Positions 60,543 to 64,000 of a stretch of 64,000 bases of DNA are shown here, piece after piece. The DNA is from Thermoanaerobaculales bacterium (GTDB lineage Bacteria; Acidobacteriota; Thermoanaerobaculia; Thermoanaerobaculales; Sulfomarinibacteraceae): NCBI GenBank assembly GCA_025456145.1, contig JALOLD010000006.1, positions 62,001 to 126,000 on the forward strand, in the 5' to 3' direction. Numbering within the stretch: position 1 is the stretch's first letter; each line of letters opens with the position of its first letter. Position numbers and translations under genes: made by a program. Under the pieces are notes generated by a model that was not told the origin of the DNA, searched no databases, and saw nothing but the letters and a program-made list of their open reading frames with translations.

Positions 60543-61874
60543 ATGCTGCTCAGCGTCCTCGCCTTCATCGTCGTCATCGGCGTCCTCGTCGTGATTCACG
60601 AGGCGGGCCACTTCGGGATGGCCCGCATCCTCGGCGCACCGGTCGAGGTCTTCTCGGTCGGCTTCGGCCGCCGGATCTGGGGCGTCGCACGCGGCGGGAC
60701 CGACTATCGGCTCTCGCTCGTGCCGCTCGGAGGGTATGTACGGATCCCGGGTCTCGGCCCCGACGAGTCGGATGTGGTCGGCGAGGGATCCGGCGCGGCG
60801 GAGCTGCTGCCGCGCTGGAAGCGAGCGCTCATCCTGGTCGCCGGCCCGGCGACCAACCTCGTCGCCGCGGTCGGCTTCACTGCCGTCGCGTTCATGTTGG
60901 GGGTCGAGACCCCGGCCTTTCGCGAGGAGCCGCCGGTGGTCGGCTGGATCGACCCAGGTTCGCCCGCCGCCGCGGTCGATCTCGCGGTCGGCGATCTCGT
61001 CGTCGCGGTGGACGGCAAGCCGGTCACGATGTGGCAGCAACTCGAGACCTCGATCGTCACCGCGGCCGAGCACCAGGTCGAGCTCGAGGTCGAACGAGGC
61101 GGGGCCCGTCACCGGGTCACGATGGTCCCGGAGGCGGTCACCCGGTACGGGTTCGGCTACTCCGGGATCCAGCCACCGGTCGAGCCGGTCCTCGTCCAGG
61201 TTCCGGCGGGCAGCGCGGCCCGCTCGGCGGGGCTCGAGCCGGGCGACCGCGTGCTCGCCGTCGACGGTGAGAAAGTCGACCAGTTCTACGATCTCATCCG
61301 TCTGATCTCTCCCCACCCGAACCAGGAGATCGCTCTCACCGTCGAACGGGGCGGTCGTCGGCTCGAGATCGCGGTGGTCCCCCGAGACGTCGGCGGCGAG
61401 GGCAAGATCGGCGTTCCGCTGGTCCCGCCGACCCGGATCGACCGTCTCGGCCCGGTCGCCGCACTGACCGCCGCGACCCGCGAGTGCCACCGCATGACCG
61501 TCGAGACCTTCCGGATCATCGGCCGGCTGCTGACCCGCAAGACCTCGCTCAATCAGGTCTCGGGGCCGATCGGGATCGCCCAGATCTCAGGCGAGGCCGC
61601 ACGGAGCGGGCTCGAGTCGCTGATCTGGTTCATGGGTCTGATCTCGCTCCAGCTCGGGATCTTCAACCTGCTGCCGATCCCGATCCTCGACGGCGGGCAT
61701 CTCACCATCATCGGCTTCGAGTCGGCGATTCGGCGAGACCTTTCGTTCAAGGTCAAGGAGCGGATCCTCGAGGTGGGCTTTTACGCCCTGATCCTCCTCA
61801 TGGTGGTCGTGCTGTTCAACGACGTCGTCAAGGTCCTGCCCAACAGCGTCTACAACTTCTTCTTCTCCCCTTGA
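60543..61874 (+). CDS. rseP: Site-2 intramembrane protease RseP (M50)
   Basis: 443 residues. VVIHEAGHFGMARILG holds the HExxH zinc site in TM1. Two PDZ domains follow (residues ~110-190: PPVVGWIDPGSPAAAVDLAVGDLVVAVDG; ~215-290: AGLEPGDRVLAVDGEKVDQ). FNLLPIPILDGGHLTIIGFES is the third-ligand motif. It cleaves anti-sigma factors and signal peptide remnants in the inner membrane. Confidence 0.94.
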   Translation: MLLSVLAFIVVIGVLVVIHEAGHFGMARILGAPVEVFSVGFGRRIWGVARGGTDYRLSLVPLGGYVRIPGLGPDESDVVGEGSGAAELLPRWKRALILVAGPATNLVAAVGFTAVAFMLGVETPAFREEPPVVGWIDPGSPAAAVDLAVGDLVVAVDGKPVTMWQQLETSIVTAAEHQVELEVERGGARHRVTMVPEAVTRYGFGYSGIQPPVEPVLVQVPAGSAARSAGLEPGDRVLAVDGEKVDQFYDLIRLISPHPNQEIALTVERGGRRLEIAVVPRDVGGEGKIGVPLVPPTRIDRLGPVAALTAATRECHRMTVETFRIIGRLLTRKTSLNQVSGPIGIAQISGEAARSGLESLIWFMGLISLQLGIFNLLPIPILDGGHLTIIGFESAIRRDLSFKVKERILEVGFYALILLMVVVLFNDVVKVLPNSVYNFFFSP

Positions 61875-61908
61875 GGCTCCGCTCGGCGCGGCAGGGCCTC
61901 TTTCACCG

Positions 61909-61917
61909 TGCTACAGT
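61909..61917 (+). promoter_or_regulatory. Extended -10 (TGCTACAGT) before the PASTA gene
   Basis: TGC TACAGT is followed by 8 nt and the ATG at 61926; no ribosome site is present. Another candidate leaderless start. Confidence 0.45.
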
Positions 61918-61925
61918 TCGCGACG

Positions 61926-62627
61926 ATGGCGGCTCGACTGCTCGCTCTGGCGGTCTTTCTCCCGGTCTCGGGCGTGGTCTTCTGGTTCGCCCTCGTCCAC
62001 ACCGTGCACCAGGGCGCAACGACGGTCCCCGACCTCACCGGAACGACGGTCGAGGACGCTCGGGCGGCGGTCCACGACCTCGGGATGGAGCTCGCGGTCG
62101 AGGAGCCCGGCGTCTTCTCGGCGTCGGTTCCGATCGGCGTCGTGGCGGTGCAGCGGCCGCACGCCGGCTACCAGGTCAAGACCGGCGCCCGCCTGACGGT
62201 CCGTCTCAGTCTGGGCAACGAGCGGGTGACCCTGCCCCTGGCGCGCGGCGAGTCGCTGCAGAGCGCGCTGCGCAGCCTCGAGCAGCTCGGTCTGACCGCC
62301 GGCGCACGGCTCGAGCTCGACGGTCACGGAGGTCCCGATCAGGTCGTCGCGACCCGACCGTCGGCAGGGACCCTCGCACCGCCGGGCACTCGGGTCGATC
62401 TGTTGATCAACAAGACGCCGCGCGCGGAGCTGTGGGTGATGCCGTCCCTGCTGTCCCGCGACGTCGAGGTTATCCGTCGGTTCTGCGGCCGCCACGGGCT
62501 GCGGCTCGGTCAGATCCACGAAGTGGTCTACCCCGGGATTGCGGCCGGCACGGTGCTGCGTCAGTACCCCACCGCCGGCGCTCCGCTGTCCAGGACGGAC
62601 ATCATCTCGGTGTGGGTGAGCCGGTGA
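61926..62627 (+). CDS. Membrane-anchored triple PASTA-domain protein
   Basis: 233 residues from the ATG at 61926. One TM anchor (residues ~5-25), then three PASTA repeats: VPDLTGTTVEDARAAVHDLGMELAV with GVVAVQRPHAGYQVKTGARLTVRLS; LPLARGESLQSALRSLEQLGLT with VVATRPSAGTLAPPGTRVDLLI; MPSLLSRDVEVIRRFCGRHGLRLG with VLRQYPTAGAPLSRTDIISVWVS. There is no kinase or transpeptidase domain. PASTA repeats bind muropeptides or beta-lactams. Its stop overlaps rpe as GTGA. Confidence 0.88.
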   Translation: MAARLLALAVFLPVSGVVFWFALVHTVHQGATTVPDLTGTTVEDARAAVHDLGMELAVEEPGVFSASVPIGVVAVQRPHAGYQVKTGARLTVRLSLGNERVTLPLARGESLQSALRSLEQLGLTAGARLELDGHGGPDQVVATRPSAGTLAPPGTRVDLLINKTPRAELWVMPSLLSRDVEVIRRFCGRHGLRLGQIHEVVYPGIAAGTVLRQYPTAGAPLSRTDIISVWVSR

Positions 62628-63289
62628 GGCTGCGCATCGCCCCGTCGCTCCTCGCGGCCGACTTCGCCCGGCTCGCCGAGGAGATCGCCGATATCGAGGC
62701 GGCCGGGGCCGACCTTCTCCATCTCGACCTGATGGACGGCCGGTTCGTCCCGAACCTCACCTTCGGTCCACCGGTGGTGGCGGCGTTGGCAGCGCGCGCC
62801 ACGATCCCGCTCGACGCCCATCTGATGGTGGTCGACCCCGACCCCTTGATCCCCGAGCTCGTCGCCGCCGGCGTCCGCCGGATCTCCGTCCACGTCGAGT
62901 CGTGCCACCACCTCCACCGCACCCTGAGCTCGATCCGGACTGCCGGGCTCGAGGCCGGTGTCGCCCTCAACCCGGCATCGCCGCTGGTCCTCATCGACGA
63001 GGTCGTCGGCGAGCTCGACTTCGTCCTCATCATGTCGGTCAACCCGGGCTTCGGCGGCCAGACCTTCATCCCGTCCACCCTCGACAAGATCCGCCGCTTG
63101 AGAGCCCTGCCGGCTGCCCGCGAGCTGGACATCTCGGTCGATGGCGGCGTCGATCCTGGCACCGCGGGGCCGCTCGTCGCCGCCGGCGCGACGACCCTGG
63201 TCGCCGGATCCGCGGTCTTTGGTTGCTCCGATCGAACCGCCGCCCTCGGCGCACTCCGCCGGGCGGCCCTCCGAGGCAACGATTCATGA
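62624..63289 (+). CDS. rpe: Ribulose-phosphate 3-epimerase
   Basis: 221 residues from the GTG at 62624, overlapping the PASTA gene stop. RIAPSLLAADFARLAEEI, LLHLDLMDGRFVPNLTFGP, IPLDAHLMVVDP, VLIMSVNPGFGGQTFIP and LDISVDGGVDPGTA complete the TIM-barrel metal and catalytic sites. It interconverts ribulose 5-phosphate and xylulose 5-phosphate. Confidence 0.96.
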   Translation: MRLRIAPSLLAADFARLAEEIADIEAAGADLLHLDLMDGRFVPNLTFGPPVVAALAARATIPLDAHLMVVDPDPLIPELVAAGVRRISVHVESCHHLHRTLSSIRTAGLEAGVALNPASPLVLIDEVVGELDFVLIMSVNPGFGGQTFIPSTLDKIRRLRALPAARELDISVDGGVDPGTAGPLVAAGATTLVAGSAVFGCSDRTAALGALRRAALRGNDS

Positions 63290-64000
63290 GTCGATCCCTC
63301 GCATTACCTCTGCTGTTGCTGTCGATGATGACCGGTCTAGGGTGCTCCTCCAAGGCGCTGAAGGAGGAGAAGCTCCTCGAGGAGCTGTCGAACCTCGACA
63401 AGGTCACGATTTTCGACCGGGCCGAGGCCCTCTACGAGGACAAGAAGTACCCCGAGGCGAGACAGCTCTTCTCCTTCGTCTATGACTCGTTCCCCAACGA
63501 TCCGTTGGGTCACAAGGCGGCCCTCCGGGTGGCTGACACATACGCGGCAAAAAACGATGTGACCAACCTCACAGAAGCCCGGCTTCGCTATCGCGATTTC
63601 GCCAACCGCTATCCGAACGACCCCGATCGCGACTATGCCTTGCTCATGGTCGGTCACACCTTCAGCTCTCGCAAGCTTCGTCCGGACAGGGACTTGAGCC
63701 CGATCCGTGAGGCTCTCGACGCCTACCGTCAGCTGGTCAACCTGTACCCCGACTCGCGCTATGTCGACGAGGCGGAGGACCGGATGGGCGGTCTCGAGGA
63801 GTTGCTCGCCGAACACGAGTGGCTTGTTTCCACCTTTTACTTCCGGAATAAGCGATGGAATGGCGCCAAGTGGCGGCTTGAATACATCGTCGAAAACTAC
63901 CCGGATTACTCGCAAATCGAGCAAGTGAACGAGCGGATTTCGATCATTCAATCGAAGCTCGACGAAGCAGAAGCCAGGTTCAAAAAGCTCGTCGAAGAAC
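63286..64000 (+). CDS. bamD: Outer membrane assembly lipoprotein BamD (3' end beyond window)
   Basis: 238 residues visible; start overlaps the rpe stop as ATGA. The lipoprotein signal ends in the lipobox MTGLGC at about residue 20. TPR-like repeats follow: FDRAEALYEDKKYPEARQLF, PNDPDRDYALLMVGHTF, REALDAYRQLVNLYPDSRYV and VSTFYFRNKRWNGAKWRLEY, the BamD/YfiO pattern (yypdS-x-y). It is part of the BAM complex that inserts outer membrane beta-barrels. The last 500 bp are visibly less GC-rich than the rest of the window. Confidence 0.88.
   Translation, partial: MSRSLALPLLLLSMMTGLGCSSKALKEEKLLEELSNLDKVTIFDRAEALYEDKKYPEARQLFSFVYDSFPNDPLGHKAALRVADTYAAKNDVTNLTEARLRYRDFANRYPNDPDRDYALLMVGHTFSSRKLRPDRDLSPIREALDAYRQLVNLYPDSRYVDEAEDRMGGLEELLAEHEWLVSTFYFRNKRWNGAKWRLEYIVENYPDYSQIEQVNERISIIQSKLDEAEARFKKLVEE

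Noticed and set aside
1-64000. CRISPR arrays, insertion sequences, prophage or toxin-antitoxin genes
   Set aside because: No regularly spaced repeats, transposase or integrase motifs, or terminal inverted repeats were found on either strand.

Overview
The window is 64 kb of very GC-rich chromosomal DNA (roughly 70 percent or more) from a diderm bacterium. Diderm is inferred from BamD, RseP, a SurA-like chaperone, two O-antigen-type ABC exporters and a type IV pilin. The gene content and order (housekeeping islands, FkbM methyltransferases, a DUF2007 protein, a conserved ABC trio with a TPR-like anchor protein) would fit Acidobacteriota such as Thermoanaerobaculia. That assignment is an inference from style, not from a marker-gene tree. 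No transposase, integrase, phage gene or CRISPR array was seen.

Region 1 (1-12.8 kb) is a surface-polysaccharide locus. It holds six glycosyltransferases, three FkbM-type and two other SAM methyltransferases, and a Wzm/Wzt exporter whose ATPase carries a C-terminal glycan-recognition-type extension. One FkbM gene (5284-5991) is broken by two compensating G-run indels. Region 2 (12.8-21.9 kb) is a type IV pilin gene with a near-perfect sigma-54 promoter and its own terminator. It is followed by two O-antigen-ligase-like (Wzy_C type) membrane proteins and a GT-C-like membrane protein, which suggests pilin or surface glycosylation. Upstream lies a second Wzm/Wzt pair, unusually co-operonic with a LivJ-type periplasmic-binding lipoprotein.

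Region 3 (21.9-34 kb) holds rsmI and a SurA-N-like gene, divergent from one shared 13-bp near-palindromic extended -10, then slt, trxB, an A-type Fe-S carrier, def, a GT-C-like membrane protein, a three-gene ABC-2 transporter operon, and divIVA-hutI. Region 4 (34-49.2 kb) is translation and cell division: ymdB-rny, a likely 6S RNA, zapA, zapB, pheT (without the EMAP domain), pheS, rplT, rpmI, thrS (infC is missing from its usual place), two tRNA-Val genes behind a textbook sigma-70 promoter, aspS, hisS and a gamma-carbonic anhydrase-like gene. Region 5 (49.2-64 kb) has an AT-richer 361-bp gap with a 12-bp-phased array of DnaA-box-like 9-mers, then sua5-recN, a cupin gene, coaE-folD-ubiE-rdgB with an FHA-GAF-adenylate cyclase, a HEAT-like protein, and the forward run truA, uppS, cdsA, rseP, PASTA protein, rpe, bamD (cut by the window end).

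Two design habits recur. Operon neighbours usually overlap by 4 bp (ATGA or GTGA). Several transcription units start with an extended -10 only 6-8 nt before the start codon and no Shine-Dalgarno, which predicts leaderless mRNAs.
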